From: Neocallimastix lanati (nom. inval.) | Taxonomy: Eukaryota > Neocallimastigomycota > Neocallimastigomycetes > Neocallimastigales > Neocallimastigaceae | Direction: 5' to 3' | Length of the DNA: 64,000 nucleotides | NCBI GenBank assembly: GCA_016946835.1 | Contig: JACVTC010000015.1 | Coordinates: 209,501-273,500, forward strand | Shown: in pieces, positions 10,531-22,325 of the stretch | How positions within the stretch are numbered: position 1 is the first letter of the stretch | How the letters are laid out: each line of letters opens with the position of its first letter | Program-made: the position numbers and the translations under genes | The notes under the pieces: model-generated | Seen by the model: only the letters and a program-made list of their open reading frames with translations | What the model was told of the DNA's origin: nothing | Database searches by the model: none

Positions 10531-13500
10531 ACCTTTATTAATTAAAGGTAAATGTTTTTCATCAGTTAATTCAGATAATTCTTTCTCTCTGCCTAAAAAG
10601 ACAGTTAAATGGGATAGATTAAAATGTATAAATGAAAAAGAATCAATTTTTGACAACAACTATTTTAGTGTATTAGAGGAATTGATTCCAGATCCTAATA
10701 TTAGTATTGATGATATTTCAAAGAAATTTATTTCAACTTCATTCAATATTGCTAAGGAACTTAATATCACGTCAATTTCAGAAGTTCGAAAATCTTTTTT
10801 TCATATGTCGCAGAAAATATTTAATTTGCAAAAACTCAAAATGAAATTATATAAATCCATTAAAAGAAGAAGTTCTTATCATAATTTAGATGAATTTGAA
10901 GAATTAATTGATAAATATAATAGAATGTGCAAAATTATTCATCATATGTGTAATATTTATAGGAAAACTGAATACCAACATTGGATTAATACAGGATGTG
11001 AATATATGAAATCTCATAACCCTAAAAAAGCTTGGAAATGGCTTAAAACAACAGCAAAAGTAGATAAATTTAAAAATATGTCAAATTCTCCAGTAAAGGA
11101 CAAAAATGGTAAACTAGCTACTTCTACTAAAGAACAGTTAGAAGTATGGCACAATCACTATAAAAAACTTGCTTCAAGCCATTCTGATATCAATAGTGCA
11201 TTAATCGAATGGTATAATAAATTTTCCAATGGAACAATTAGGTATACGAGACACAATGAATGGGATATAAATCAAGACATCAGTATAGAAGAAATTAGAG
11301 AAGCAATTTTGGCTACTCCAAATTTTAAAGCTTCAGGCCCGGATGGAATTCCTATTGAATTTTATAAAGCTTTAATTCCTCCGGATGACGAAAATTCAGT
11401 AAATAATTCTTCTTCTGGTTTAAATTGTTTACAGAAGATGTACTCAAGAATTTGGAATGGAGAATTTCCTAGCTCATGGAATGAAGCAAGTATTATATCT
11501 ATTCCTAAAAAAGGAGATGATCTATCTGATTGTGACAATTATCGAGGTATCTCTCTGATTAACAATGGTATTAAACTCATTTCGAAAATAGTCTCCAAAA
11601 GAATTTCAGAATATGGACTTAAAAATAATTTTATTAGGCCAGAGCAATTTGGATTTCGTACTAAAGAAGAATGTGTTAGTTTATTTATTTCAATTCGAGA
11701 AATTTGTCAAAGGCGTAAAAATGATAATAAAGAAACTTACCTAGCTTTTCTAGATTTAAAAAAGGCATATGATTCTGTTCCAATAGGTAATATTTTATAT
11801 AAATTAGATGCTTTAGGTATTAGAGGTAAATGTTATCAATTTATAAAAAATCTATATTTGACATCCAAAGCTAGTGTTAAAATTGATGATCAATATTCGG
11901 AATCTTTTAATATTATGAAAGGAGTTAGACAAGGTTGTCCACTATCACCAATTCTTTTCAATCTTTTTATTAATGACATTTTTAATGATGTTTCAGAACT
12001 TGGAATTCCTTTAGGCGAATCTAGATGTTGTGGTGGACTCTTTGCAGATGATATTGTTCTATGCGCACCGTCAAGAACTAAGTTGAAAAAAATGCTTAAG
12101 AAGGTAAATGAATGGGCTAAATTTAATATGATGAATTTTGGAATTAATAAGTGTGCAACGATGGTGATTCGACCAGACACACCTCTTTTTCAAAATAAAA
12201 GAGATCCTACTTTCTATCTTGCTGGTCAACCAATTCCAATAACTAAATGTTATACCTATTTAGGTATACCATTTGATAAAAGCTTATCGTTGAAACCTAT
12301 TATTAAATTACTTAACTCTAAAGTAACTAAAGCTCTCTTTTCTGTTAGTAAATTTCTTTCAAATTCCAAAATTCCTATTCCATTTAAGAAGATTATAATT
12401 AACTCTTATGTACTTAGTAAAGTCTCTTACTTTGCACCTTTACTTGGTTCGAATAAAACGAGAACAAATAATACTCAGAAATTAATTAATAAAGGATTAA
12501 GATGGATTGCAGGTATACAAAAAGCCAAATCATTTATTAATGTATATTCTATTTCAAAAGATTTACATATTCCTCCATTGTCAGCTAAGTGTGCTTTGTC
12601 TCAGGTCAAATGTTTTGATAAATGGAAAAATTCAAATTGTATTATTTCCTATTTAGTTAATAATATTCCAAAATCTAGAAAATATACATGGACAAAAGAA
12701 AGTAGAACTCTTAAACGTAAACTAGAGAAAAGAGGTAATAACGATAATAAAATCAAGGATTTTTATTGGAAAAGAGATATGAAAATCAATTCTATTAAAG
12801 CTGAGTTTTATGACAAAAACAAATTCGAAGAAACATCAAAATTTATAAAACTTTGTTATGACTATCCTGATCTTTCATATGGTTTCTATTGGCTATTGAG
12901 AGCACGAAGCGGATATAGATTAGATGCTAGAATTGCTAAAGCTGCAAAAATAGTGGACCAAATGTGTCCTAATTTTTGTCCCTGTTGTAAAAGTAATAAA
13001 CAATGGATAAGTCATTGGTTAATTGATTGTCCCTTTTTCAATCATACTCGTAGTAAAGTTAATGATAAAATTTTATTTTTATATAATGCTTTTTACCGTG
13101 GCAACCAAACAAATGATATTGTTAATAGTAATAATGATAATAGTAATAGTAATAATAGTAATAGTTATAATAGTAATAATAATATTAGTAATAGTATTTT
13201 TAGTAATGTTAGTAATAGTATTGAAAATAATGTGTATATTGATTCTAGTGTGTGTGAAAAAGTGTTTAATTTCCTTCTTGGAGGTCGAAGTATTAATAAC
13301 AGTACAAGGGAATGGAAGGATCTATTTAAGTGCCAGATGAAATCAGGTGCTTATTCTGATACTCCGTTCTTAGTGGTTACTGCGGCACTTCTCCAATCGA
13401 TTATACCTATTGCTATTGGCCAGCAATGGTCTTTATTCAATAGGTTCAAATCGAATCGTACTACTACTACCAAGAGCGTCAATGCTGAAGAAACGGTAAG

Positions 13501-13552
13501 ACAGGCCAGCAGGGCTAGCGCAACCAATGAAGATCATAATTTTGTATCTTAA
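10490..13552 (+). CDS. LINE polyprotein, C-terminal part: reverse transcriptase and zinc motif
   Basis: 1020 codons overlapping the previous frame by 41 bp. The real junction is near codon 8. S11-D12-H13 completes the endonuclease. RT motifs follow: a GPDGIP block, NYRGISL, catalytic D422 in LDLKKAYDS, GVRQGCPLSP, and FADD at 518-521. The region 826-850 has a CPCC...H...C zinc-binding pattern typical of LINE C-termini. An Asn/Ser-rich tract (about 880-925) precedes a conserved tail. The Met at 10490 is probably not a true start, since the N-terminal residues before FPPISDH are out-of-frame sequence. Confidence 0.9.
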   Translation: MVLLLTFPPISDHKPLLIKGKCFSSVNSDNSFSLPKKTVKWDRLKCINEKESIFDNNYFSVLEELIPDPNISIDDISKKFISTSFNIAKELNITSISEVRKSFFHMSQKIFNLQKLKMKLYKSIKRRSSYHNLDEFEELIDKYNRMCKIIHHMCNIYRKTEYQHWINTGCEYMKSHNPKKAWKWLKTTAKVDKFKNMSNSPVKDKNGKLATSTKEQLEVWHNHYKKLASSHSDINSALIEWYNKFSNGTIRYTRHNEWDINQDISIEEIREAILATPNFKASGPDGIPIEFYKALIPPDDENSVNNSSSGLNCLQKMYSRIWNGEFPSSWNEASIISIPKKGDDLSDCDNYRGISLINNGIKLISKIVSKRISEYGLKNNFIRPEQFGFRTKEECVSLFISIREICQRRKNDNKETYLAFLDLKKAYDSVPIGNILYKLDALGIRGKCYQFIKNLYLTSKASVKIDDQYSESFNIMKGVRQGCPLSPILFNLFINDIFNDVSELGIPLGESRCCGGLFADDIVLCAPSRTKLKKMLKKVNEWAKFNMMNFGINKCATMVIRPDTPLFQNKRDPTFYLAGQPIPITKCYTYLGIPFDKSLSLKPIIKLLNSKVTKALFSVSKFLSNSKIPIPFKKIIINSYVLSKVSYFAPLLGSNKTRTNNTQKLINKGLRWIAGIQKAKSFINVYSISKDLHIPPLSAKCALSQVKCFDKWKNSNCIISYLVNNIPKSRKYTWTKESRTLKRKLEKRGNNDNKIKDFYWKRDMKINSIKAEFYDKNKFEETSKFIKLCYDYPDLSYGFYWLLRARSGYRLDARIAKAAKIVDQMCPNFCPCCKSNKQWISHWLIDCPFFNHTRSKVNDKILFLYNAFYRGNQTNDIVNSNNDNSNSNNSNSYNSNNNISNSIFSNVSNSIENNVYIDSSVCEKVFNFLLGGRSINNSTREWKDLFKCQMKSGAYSDTPFLVVTAALLQSIIPIAIGQQWSLFNRFKSNRTTTTKSVNAEETVRQASRASATNEDHNFVS
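10510..10516 (+). other. C7 run at the LINE frame junction
   Basis: Seven C in a row follow TTT. With six, the endonuclease would read FPPISDHK in one frame. It is either a one-base insertion, a homopolymer sequencing error, or (less likely) a +1 programmed frameshift on CCC codons. Confidence 0.8.
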
Positions 13553-13814
13553 AATTATGATTAACATTGCGAAGTCAAAGTTAATTATTATACTTCAGTA
13601 TAATAATGCCCTTGTGAAGTCTTACAAATATTAATTAAATGAAACTAGAATATATTATACCATTATTTTATTTTTATTTTGTGTTTTATTTTTTTGTTTA
13701 TTTTTTTATCTTTTTTTTTTATTATTTTATTACATGTATTTTATCAAATATTTAATTAATAAAGATGAAACAAGTTTGCTGCCGTTAAAAAAAAAAAAAA
13801 AATAAAAAAAAAAA

Positions 13815-14280
13815 GGATTGTCGTAAAAGTTTGAAAATGTTGTGGAAACATCAAGTTTTATTTTACTTTATTTTATTTTATTCAAACTGTACTTTAATAT
13901 TTATATTTCAACTATTTATTTTATTTTATTTTATTCAATCTGTACTTTAATATTTATATTTCAACTATTTATTTCATTTTATTTTATTTTATTCAATCTG
14001 TACTTTAATATTTATATTTCAACTATTTATTTTATTTTATTTTATTTTATTTTATTGTATTTTATTTTATTTTATTTTATTTTATTCAATCTGTACTTTA
14101 ATATTTATATTTCAACTATTTATTTTATTTTATTTTATTTTATTTTTATTTTATTTTATTTTATTTTTATTTTTATTTTATTTTATTTTTATTTTATTTT
14201 ATTTTATTTTTATTTTATTTTATTTTATTTTTATTTTATTTTATTTTATTTTTATTTTATTTTTATTTTACAATATAGTA
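13815..14280. repeat. Second copy of the LINE flank and minisatellite
   Basis: It starts GGATTGTCGTAAAAG as at 8150, with one base change (CAAATTTT to CAAGTTTT) and one fewer TTTTACTTTA unit, then CTGTAC units. It ends in longer (TTTTA)n and (TTTTATTTTTA)n arrays. Counting from the LINE 3' UTR, the repeat with 7946-8484 has an offset of 5665 bp. Confidence 0.85.
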
Positions 14281-14353
14281 TAGTTAGAAATTTAACCCTT
14301 TCTTATCGACATTTAAAGATGACTGAATGATGAAATAATATTATATATATATA

Positions 14354-14397
<44 letters not shown>

Positions 14398-15007
14398 ATA
14401 AAATTAAATAAATAATATTATATTATTATTTATAAATATATATATATAATTAATTATTAATGTCTTTTAAGCTTTTGGTTAACAGTAACATTATGGGAAT
14501 ATCTTTTCAAGATATAATTTAGTGCTCCACCTTTCTATGAATTTAGGTATTATTATTAAAAGAAAAATTAAGTAAATAAATGGATAAATGGATAAATCAA
14601 TAAATAATTAATAATAATAACCATCATTATTATTCCATTTTTTTTTTTTAAAAAAAAAAAGATTAATAAAATTATTAAATAATTATATATATATAAAAAA
14701 TTTCAAATTTTCAAATTTAATTCATAATTAAATTATAAAAATATTTTAATTATATAAAGGTCATTTTTTATTCATTTTAAATTAATATTTATAATTAAAA
14801 TATTTAAAGAAGTTTTTTATTAATTTCTAAAGCATTTCCTTTCAAAAAAAAAAAATTTTTTTCCTCTAAAGAATAGATTTTGTTATATCATTAAAAATAT
14901 TATTAAAATCTTTAATTAAAGAATAATAACCATTAAAAAAAAATAATAATTAATTAGTAGCAATATAATTTTCTTAACATATTCTTTAATAATATTAAAG
15001 AACATTT

Positions 15008-15045
<38 letters not shown>

Positions 15046-15124
15046 GGAAAATTTAATTACCAAGCAAAACATATTAAAATTGATTAATATATGAATAATA
15101 AAAACACAATACTTCATTATATAA

Positions 15125-15545
15125 ATAAATAAATAATGGAATAATAAATAATAAAAAAGAATATTTATGAATAAATAATAAATAATAAATAATAAAAAAG
15201 AGTATTTATTAATGAAAAATAAATAATAAATAATAAAAAAAGAGTATTTATTAATAAATAATAAATAATAAAAAAAGAGTATTTATTAATAAATAATAAA
15301 TAATAAATAATAAAAAAGAGTATTTATTAATAAATAATAAATAATAAATAATAAAAAAGAATATTTAAAAATAAATAATAAATAATAAAAAAGAGTATTT
15401 ATTAATAAATAATAAATAATTAAATAATAAAAAAGAGTATTTATTAATGGATAATAAATAATAAAAAAGAGTATTTATTAATGGATAATAAATAATAAAA
15501 AAGAGTATTTATTAATAAATAATTAAATAATAAATAATAAATAAT
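15125..15545. repeat. AAAAAAGAGTATTTATTAATAA minisatellite
   Basis: About ten loosely spaced copies of an AAAAAGAGTATTTATTAATA core separated by TAATAAA heptamers. Spacing varies from about 36 to 60 bp. Confidence 0.8.
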
Positions 15546-16798
15546 TGAATAATTAAATAATTATTAATAAATTTTTTTATTGCAAATTAATTAGTGCTAA
15601 GTACAATTATTTAATTATTTGGACATATTTACAATTATATAATAATAAATAAAAATTTATTACCAAAAATGTTTTAATAAATAATTTATATTGAAAAAAT
15701 ATTAATATACAAATAATTATAATAAATATTAACTCAAATTAATACTACTTTACATGGAAATTAATATATAAGTAGATAAATAAATAAGTAGATAAATAAA
15801 TAAATAAATAAATAAGTAAATAAATGTAAAGATTAATTATAAATTGGATCAATAGAAAGTGGATTAAATTTACATTAGTTATTTATGTTTAGCCCGATAT
15901 GCCTTTAAGGTAATGATCTACAATGACCAATAATGAGGTTCTTAATGAGAATAAAAAGTGTATAACAAAGTATTTTATTAATTTTTGAATGTTTGCATAT
16001 TTAAATAAACTAAAAAAAAAAAATGTAGCTATATTTTTATTTTATTTAAGTATTAATAAAAATGGAATAAGATAGTAATACGATAATAATACACTTTTAT
16101 TATCTTCTTATTTTTTATTATTATTATTAGTAGTATTATTTATAATTATTATTATTAGTAGTATTATTTATAATTATTATTACTTATTAGTATTATTTAA
16201 TATTATTATTTAATATTTATTTATTATTCAATTATTTATTAATTATTATTTAATTATTATTATTTATTAATTATTATTTAATTATTTATTATTCCGTTAT
16301 TTATTATTAATTATTTAATTATTTATTATTCCATCATTTATTATTTATTATTCCATCATTATTTATTATTATTCAATTATTTATTATTTATTATTATTCA
16401 ATTATTTATTATTTATTATTATTCAATTATTTATTTATTATTTATTATTATAATTTATAATTATTACTATTTAAAAATATTAGTTTAGTCTTTATAATAA
16501 CTTATATTACTAATTTATAATTTATATTATGTGTATCATTAAATGGGGACTATACATTGGTAATTTATTCATACTACAGAATCTTATTTAAACTTAATTA
16601 TAGTATATTATAAATTTTAATTTACTAAATGGAATAGTTGACAAATTCATTTTATTTACCTAATTAATTTAATTTTAATATAAATCATGTGACCCTATTG
16701 CCTAAAGCATAAAATTAAGTTATCATAGGTTAAGCTTTAAAATGTAATAAATAGAATCTTCAGAAGTTAACATGGACTCAAGAAAAAAAAAAAAAAGT

Positions 16799-17045
16799 TA
16801 ATAAATAATAAATAATAAATAATAAATAATAAATAATAAATAATAAATAATAAATAATAAATAATAAATAATAAATAATAAATAATAAATAATAAATAAT
16901 AAATAATAAATAATAAATAATAAATAATAAATAATAAATAATAAATAATAAATAATAAATAATAAATAATAAATAATAAATAATAAATAATAAATAATAA
17001 ATAATAAATAATAATAATAATAAATAATAAATAATAAATAATAAA
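16799..17045. repeat. TAATAAA heptamer array, about 32 units
   Basis: A nearly perfect 7-bp tandem array, followed by a few TAA and TAAA units. Same unit as at 1-430. Confidence 0.92.
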
Positions 17046-18147
17046 TAAATAAATAAATAAAATTAATAATTGAATAATAAATGTTTTTCCTTAAATAATG
17101 ATATTATAATTCTATGGTTAAGTTGGTAATTTAAGCATTTCAAAAATAATTTTTTTATTTTTTATTTTTTTTTTGAATAAAAATTGTTTTCGATAGTCTA
17201 AATAAACGAACGAATAAATAAATAAATAAATAAGTAAATGAATAAAAAATAGAAAATCTATTATTACATAGTTAATATAAATATTAATATTGAATAAAAT
17301 CATCTATTTTTCATATTAGAAACTTCTATTTTGTAAATGATTAAAAGTAAGTCTATTAAATAATAAGCAACAGACACCGCTACCACCACCACAAAAATTT
17401 TATTAAATCTGGTTATTCATTATTAATTTTGAATTTTATTATTATTTAGAAGTTAACAAAATAAAATAAAATGAAATAAAAATAATTATAAAAATAATAA
17501 CATAAGATATATTATATAATTTGCCTTTTTCTTTTTTTCTTTTTTTTTCTATTCTCTATTCGATATTTTCTTTTCTTTCTTTCTTTGTTTTATTCCTAAA
17601 TAAAATACATAAAAAATAAGAAAGTTCTTCTATCCATATAAAATTATATTTTTAATATATGAATGTATGTATATATGATTTCCTAACACTTTAAATATTA
17701 ACTTCACTAACGAAGACATTTTATTTATAAATATTAAATATCATATTTTTTATAATTTATTATGTGTCAAAATTGTACTTTTTTTTTTTTCCTTTATTAT
17801 TATATTCATCATCACTATTAATTATTTATATGTAACTTTAATAATTAATAAATTCATATTTAAAATAGTATATATAAACTTTATTTATTAATATAAAAAT
17901 AAGAATTAAAAATGTTCTAAAATTATATTTATATTCATTTGTATTAATTTATTAATTAATTAACTATAAATTAATTAATTATTAAAGTTTAAACTCTTCA
18001 TTCAAATATAAAATAAATAATAAAAGAAGAAAAATATTTTCTTTAATATTTATAATTTTATTAATTATTAAAAATTTTATTATTTGAATCAATTATTTTT
18101 TATATTATTAAATATTCGATTTCTATTGTTAATTTGTTTTTTTTTTA

Positions 18148-18282
18148 TTATTTTATTTTTTATTTTTTATTTTTATTATTTTATTTTTTATTTTTATTAT
18201 TTTATTTTTTATTTTTATTATTTTATTTTTTATTTTTATTATTTTATTTTTTATTTTTATTATTTTATTATTTTATTTTTTA

Positions 18283-18313
<31 letters not shown>

Positions 18314-18333
18314 ATTTTTATTTTTTATTTTTA

Positions 18334-18365
<32 letters not shown>

Positions 18366-18380
18366 ATTTTTATTTTTATT
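18148..18380. repeat. T-rich 22-bp tandem array
   Basis: Repeats of TTTTATTTTTATTATTTTA-type units that grade into TTTTTATTTTTA. Read as protein they give Phe/Tyr/Leu runs only. Confidence 0.85.
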
Positions 18381-19300
18381 CATATTATGGGGAAAAAAGA
18401 AGATATTCAATATTTTTAAATAAATAGTAAAGATAATTTTTTAGAATCTTATTTGATACATTAAATGCATTAAAAAGTTGATATTTTTTAGGCAATCAAA
18501 ATATTAATTTACTTAAAAAAATCTAGGCTAAAATATTATATAAATTTCTATTTTATTTTTATTTTATTTTTATTTCTATTTGTTTTTAACGTCACCTCTT
18601 TTTATTTTAATTGTATATATTTATATTTGAGTGTAATAATGAAAATAATAAAAGAATAACATATTATAATATAAATAATAATGATACTGAATGAATTTAT
18701 AATATAAATAATAATAATGATACTGAATATATTTATAATATAATAATTATTTAAAAAATTTTAAATCCTAAACTTTTAAAAATAAAATTTTAATTTATAA
18801 AGTTTTGAATTAGGAATTATTAATTTTCTATTAATTAATTTTGAAGTATTTATTAAAAAAAAAATTACTTGTAACAAATCATAATTAAAATAAAATGGAT
18901 ATATTAATTCTTTTTTTTTTTTTTTTTTTTTTTTTTACAATAAAAAAATTTAATTTCTTTATATTAATTTTGAAATATATTATAATATCAATAGCTAATA
19001 TATTAGAATATATTTACTTTTTATAATTAAAAATAATTTGCTCTTGTATTATAATATAAAGAATAAATATATTCTAGTTAATTTCCTTTTGTATGATTAA
19101 TATAGCATAAGAAATAGAAATAAATTATGATTATATGAAATGTAATATATATGATTTATAATAATAATAAGAAAAAATAAACAAAATATGATTCAAAGTT
19201 TTTTTTTTTTTTTTGTTTGTGATTATTTTTTTTTAATAAAAATTTTAATATAAATAGTCATTAAATTTCTCAAATATTTTCTTCAAAAACTGTTTTAGAA

Positions 19301-19450
19301 TTGTCCTTTATTAAGGAATAAAACAATTTAAATAATATAAAAAATATAATAAATAAAAAAAAATATATTTTAATATATTTTTAAAAGATATACTTAATAA
19401 ATAAATTTCATAGATTTAAATTTTTTAATAATTTTTTAAATAAATTAAAC
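19301..19450 (+). promoter_or_regulatory. Probable proximal promoter and 5' UTR of GH1 copy 2
   Basis: CCTTTATTAAGG (19305-19316) and AAAGATATACTTAAT (19384-19398) match the blocks upstream of copy 1 at nearly the same distances from the ATG (146 and 67 bp). The palindrome is imperfect here at one central base. The sequence between the blocks has diverged. Confidence 0.5.
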
Positions 19451-21475
19451 ATGAAGACTCTTACTATTTTCACTACTTTATTAGCTGCTACCGCTGCTAA
19501 GAAATGTATTGTTAAGCCAACTGATGCTGGTGAAAACAGTGAAATAGAAGTTAATGGTAAAATTGAAGATGGAGATATTGATTCTGGAGTTGAAGATGAT
19601 ACTCCATCTAGCCCATCTAACCCATCCAACCCAACTGTTCCAGGTAATTCAACTGTTGCCAACCCAGATGATCCAATTGATTTAAAGACCATCGACTACG
19701 GAGACAATGTTGATATGACTGATGTTAAGAAGCTTCCAGCTGACTTCAAATGGGGAGCTGCTACTGCTGCCTACCAAATTGAAGGTGCTTGGAACGAAGG
19801 AGGTCGTGGTGAATCTGTTTGGGATCACTTCACTCACGAATACTCTGAAAATGTTGAATCTGGTAACAGATCCATTGATTTCTCTACTAATGGTGACAGA
19901 GCCTGTAATTCTTATGAATTATTTGAAGAAGATATTAAAATGTTAAAGGTTATGAATGCTAAGTACTACCGTTTCTCTATCTCTTGGTCTCGTATTTTCC
20001 CAGAAGGTGTAGCTGAAAAGGATGAAGAAGGTAATTGGTTAGTTAATGAAGAAGGAGCTCAATACTACGATAACCTTATTGATATTCTTATTGAAAACGA
20101 TATCACTCCATTCGTTACCCTTTACCACTGGGATCTTCCATATGCTCTTCATGAAAAGTATGGTGGTTGGTTAGATTACCGTTCCCAATACGATTTCGCC
20201 AACTATGCCGAATACTGTTTCGAACGTTACGGTGACCGTGTCAAGAACTGGATCACCATCAACGAACCATGGGTTAACTGTGTTTCTGGTTACCGTCTTG
20301 GTCCAGGTAAGGCTCCATACAGATGTACTGCTGAACCAAGCAGATTCACTAACGCCACTGCTTTAAGTGGATGTTCCTACGAAATTGGTCCAACCAAGTA
20401 CACTAAGGACTCAGAAGAACTTCCAAAGGACCGTGCTCCACAAAAGTTAGAAGATGTCTGGTGTTCTCACAACATTCTTCTTGGTCACGCTCGTGCTGTC
20501 AAGGTTTACCGTGAAAAGTTCCAAAAGGAACAAAAGGGTCTTATTGGTATTACCATTGATGGTGAAGCCCAAATTCCATGGGTTGAACCAGGTATGAGCA
20601 ACAAGGAATACGAAAACAACAAGAAGTATGCTAATCTCGCTGCTGAATTCCGTATTGGTTGGTACTCTGACCCACCAATGACTGGTGACTACCCAGCTTC
20701 CGTTAAGGAAAGAATGGGTAAGGACTTACCAGAATTCACCGAAGAAGAAAAGGCTATGTTAAAGGGTTCATCCGATTTCTTAGGATGGAACACTTACACT
20801 GCTCACTGGGCTGCTCAACTTAAGAACGAAGATGGTTCATATGTCGAACCACCAACTGCTGAAGAAGCTAACTTTGATAACTCTAAGAAGGATATGTGGG
20901 ATGATAACTGTAAGGGTCGTGGTGAAGGTTGGACTTGTATTCCACCAACTCTTGGTTCTCAAGCCGGATCTTCCTGGAACACTAAGTTTGCTCCAACTAT
21001 TCGTGTTGGTCTTAACTGGTTCAATAACCGTTACAAGGGTTTAATTAAGAACGGTATTGTTATCACTGAAAACGGTTGTGCTCAACCAAACTACAAGGTT
21101 GCTCGTGCTAATGATGAAGTTACTAAGAAGTACTTTGAATCCATTGGTCAACCACAATATGCTGACACCTACACTGAAGAAGATATTGAAAAGGAAGGAG
21201 ATTTAGAAGGACCACTTATGAACGATAAGTACCGTATTGACTGGTACGACCAATACCTTAAGAACCTTCGTCTTGCTTACGCTGTCGATGGTATTGATGT
21301 CCGTGGTTACATGGCCTGGTCTTTAATTGATAACTTTGAATGGGAAAATGGTTACGAAACTCGTTTCGGTATGACCTACATTGATTTCTACAATGACGAA
21401 GAATTAACTCGTCATCCAAAGGAATCTCTTAAGCACCTTGGTGAATGGTACAAGGAAAATGTTGAACAAGCTTAA
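19451..21475 (+). CDS. Secreted GH1 beta-glucosidase, copy 2
   Basis: 674 residues with the same architecture and residue numbers as copy 1: signal peptide 1-16, low-complexity extension, GH1 domain from residue 99, acid/base E272, nucleophile E540. Amino-acid differences from copy 1 are E116 (K), N195 (K), L197 (K), E201 (Q), N208 (S), L209 (V), D211 (N) and I212 (V). Seven of the eight lie in residues 195-212, near the helix before the YHWDLP strand. None is catalytic. From residue 217 to the stop I saw no nucleotide difference. It lies in the same orientation 14.4 kb downstream, so this is a tandem duplicate separated by a LINE and satellites. Confidence 0.97.
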   Translation: MKTLTIFTTLLAATAAKKCIVKPTDAGENSEIEVNGKIEDGDIDSGVEDDTPSSPSNPSNPTVPGNSTVANPDDPIDLKTIDYGDNVDMTDVKKLPADFKWGAATAAYQIEGAWNEGGRGESVWDHFTHEYSENVESGNRSIDFSTNGDRACNSYELFEEDIKMLKVMNAKYYRFSISWSRIFPEGVAEKDEEGNWLVNEEGAQYYDNLIDILIENDITPFVTLYHWDLPYALHEKYGGWLDYRSQYDFANYAEYCFERYGDRVKNWITINEPWVNCVSGYRLGPGKAPYRCTAEPSRFTNATALSGCSYEIGPTKYTKDSEELPKDRAPQKLEDVWCSHNILLGHARAVKVYREKFQKEQKGLIGITIDGEAQIPWVEPGMSNKEYENNKKYANLAAEFRIGWYSDPPMTGDYPASVKERMGKDLPEFTEEEKAMLKGSSDFLGWNTYTAHWAAQLKNEDGSYVEPPTAEEANFDNSKKDMWDDNCKGRGEGWTCIPPTLGSQAGSSWNTKFAPTIRVGLNWFNNRYKGLIKNGIVITENGCAQPNYKVARANDEVTKKYFESIGQPQYADTYTEEDIEKEGDLEGPLMNDKYRIDWYDQYLKNLRLAYAVDGIDVRGYMAWSLIDNFEWENGYETRFGMTYIDFYNDEELTRHPKESLKHLGEWYKENVEQA

Positions 21476-22325
21476 ATTTATTGAATTAAGTATATTTTAT
21501 TTAAAAATAACGAAATATAAAAAAAAAAAAATTAAAATGAAAATATATAAATAGTTTTAATTGTTTTTATTATAAATAGAGTTTGTTTTATTCTTTTTGC
21601 TACAAAGAATGAATTGAACTTTTTATAATAAAAAAATAACTATTGAAATATTATAGATTCTTATTAAAATTTTTTTTAATAATATATTTTTTTTTAATAA
21701 GAAATATTTTTTATAAAATGAAAAAGAAAAATTTTTAATATTAAAATTTTCTTTAGAAATTTATTAATCCCTCAAAAGAAAAAAAAAAAGTAAACAAAAA
21801 CAAATTAAAAAATAAAACAAAGAAATAATTAATAAATAAATTTATCAAAGAATTATTTTTTTTATTTTGAAGGTTTTTTTTTTTTTTAGAAAAATAAAAT
21901 AAATGTATATTATATATATGTAAAAAAAAAAAAATAAAAAGAGATAACTTTAAAAATAAGATTGAATCGATAAATAACGATGAAATCTTATAGAAAGAAG
22001 TATCTTTTAAATATTATAATAGTAAATAAAGTATAAAAATAAAGAGAATTTAAAAAAATAAAAAATAAAAAATAAAAAAAAAAAAAGATTTATAAGAATT
22101 GTATAAGGTTTATTAGAAATAATTGTGTATTATAATTTTTTTTAATTTAATGCATTTTATATTGAACTTTTTATAATTTTATAGTTATTAGTCTTAAGAA
22201 GTATATTATCAAAAATTTCCCTGACAAGGATGGTTGCTAATCTTACTGGTAGTAGTATTACTTTTTCTAAAGATTGTAGTTTAATAAATGATGAATCCAG
22301 GGAGAGTTTAGTGGACACCACACTA
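21476..22325. other. 3' flank of GH1 copy 2
   Basis: AT-rich; only patches are homologous to 7101-7932. At 22218-22325 a more complex stretch (TTTCCCTGACAAGGATGG onward) loosely resembles the 5' start of the LINE (TTTCCCGAGCAGGGG). It could be a LINE 5' remnant joined to the 3' remnant that follows, but the match is weak. Confidence 0.5.

Larger units (their letters stand above)
8485..13814 (+). mobile_element. Near-complete APE-type LINE retrotransposon
   Basis: A non-LTR retrotransposon of about 5.3 kb. It starts CCCGAGCAGGGGTG directly after the minisatellite, has a roughly 650-bp 5' leader, a coding region (9142-13552) and a 3' UTR with poly(A). The coding part holds an apurinic-type endonuclease, a reverse transcriptase and a C-terminal zinc motif. 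One frameshift splits the endonuclease. The clade (Tad-like or other fungal APE LINE) cannot be fixed without a tree. Related decayed copies lie at 22326-26800. Confidence 0.9.
14281..19300. other. AT-rich non-coding stretch between LINE and GH1 copy 2
   Basis: No gene is supported in 5 kb. It holds poly(A) runs (14357-14396 and near 15020), a TATTTATTAATAAATAATA minisatellite, TAA/TTA microsatellites, and T-rich arrays listed below. The short open frames here are low-complexity translations. Confidence 0.8.

Noticed and set aside
13023-13340. Ile/Val-rich frame in the LINE 3' coding region
   Set aside because: It is a shadow of the AATAGT repeat coding the Asn/Ser tract.
16799-17045. Heptamer array as telomeric repeat
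   Set aside because: TAATAAA lacks the G-rich strand of telomeres and is internal to the sequence.
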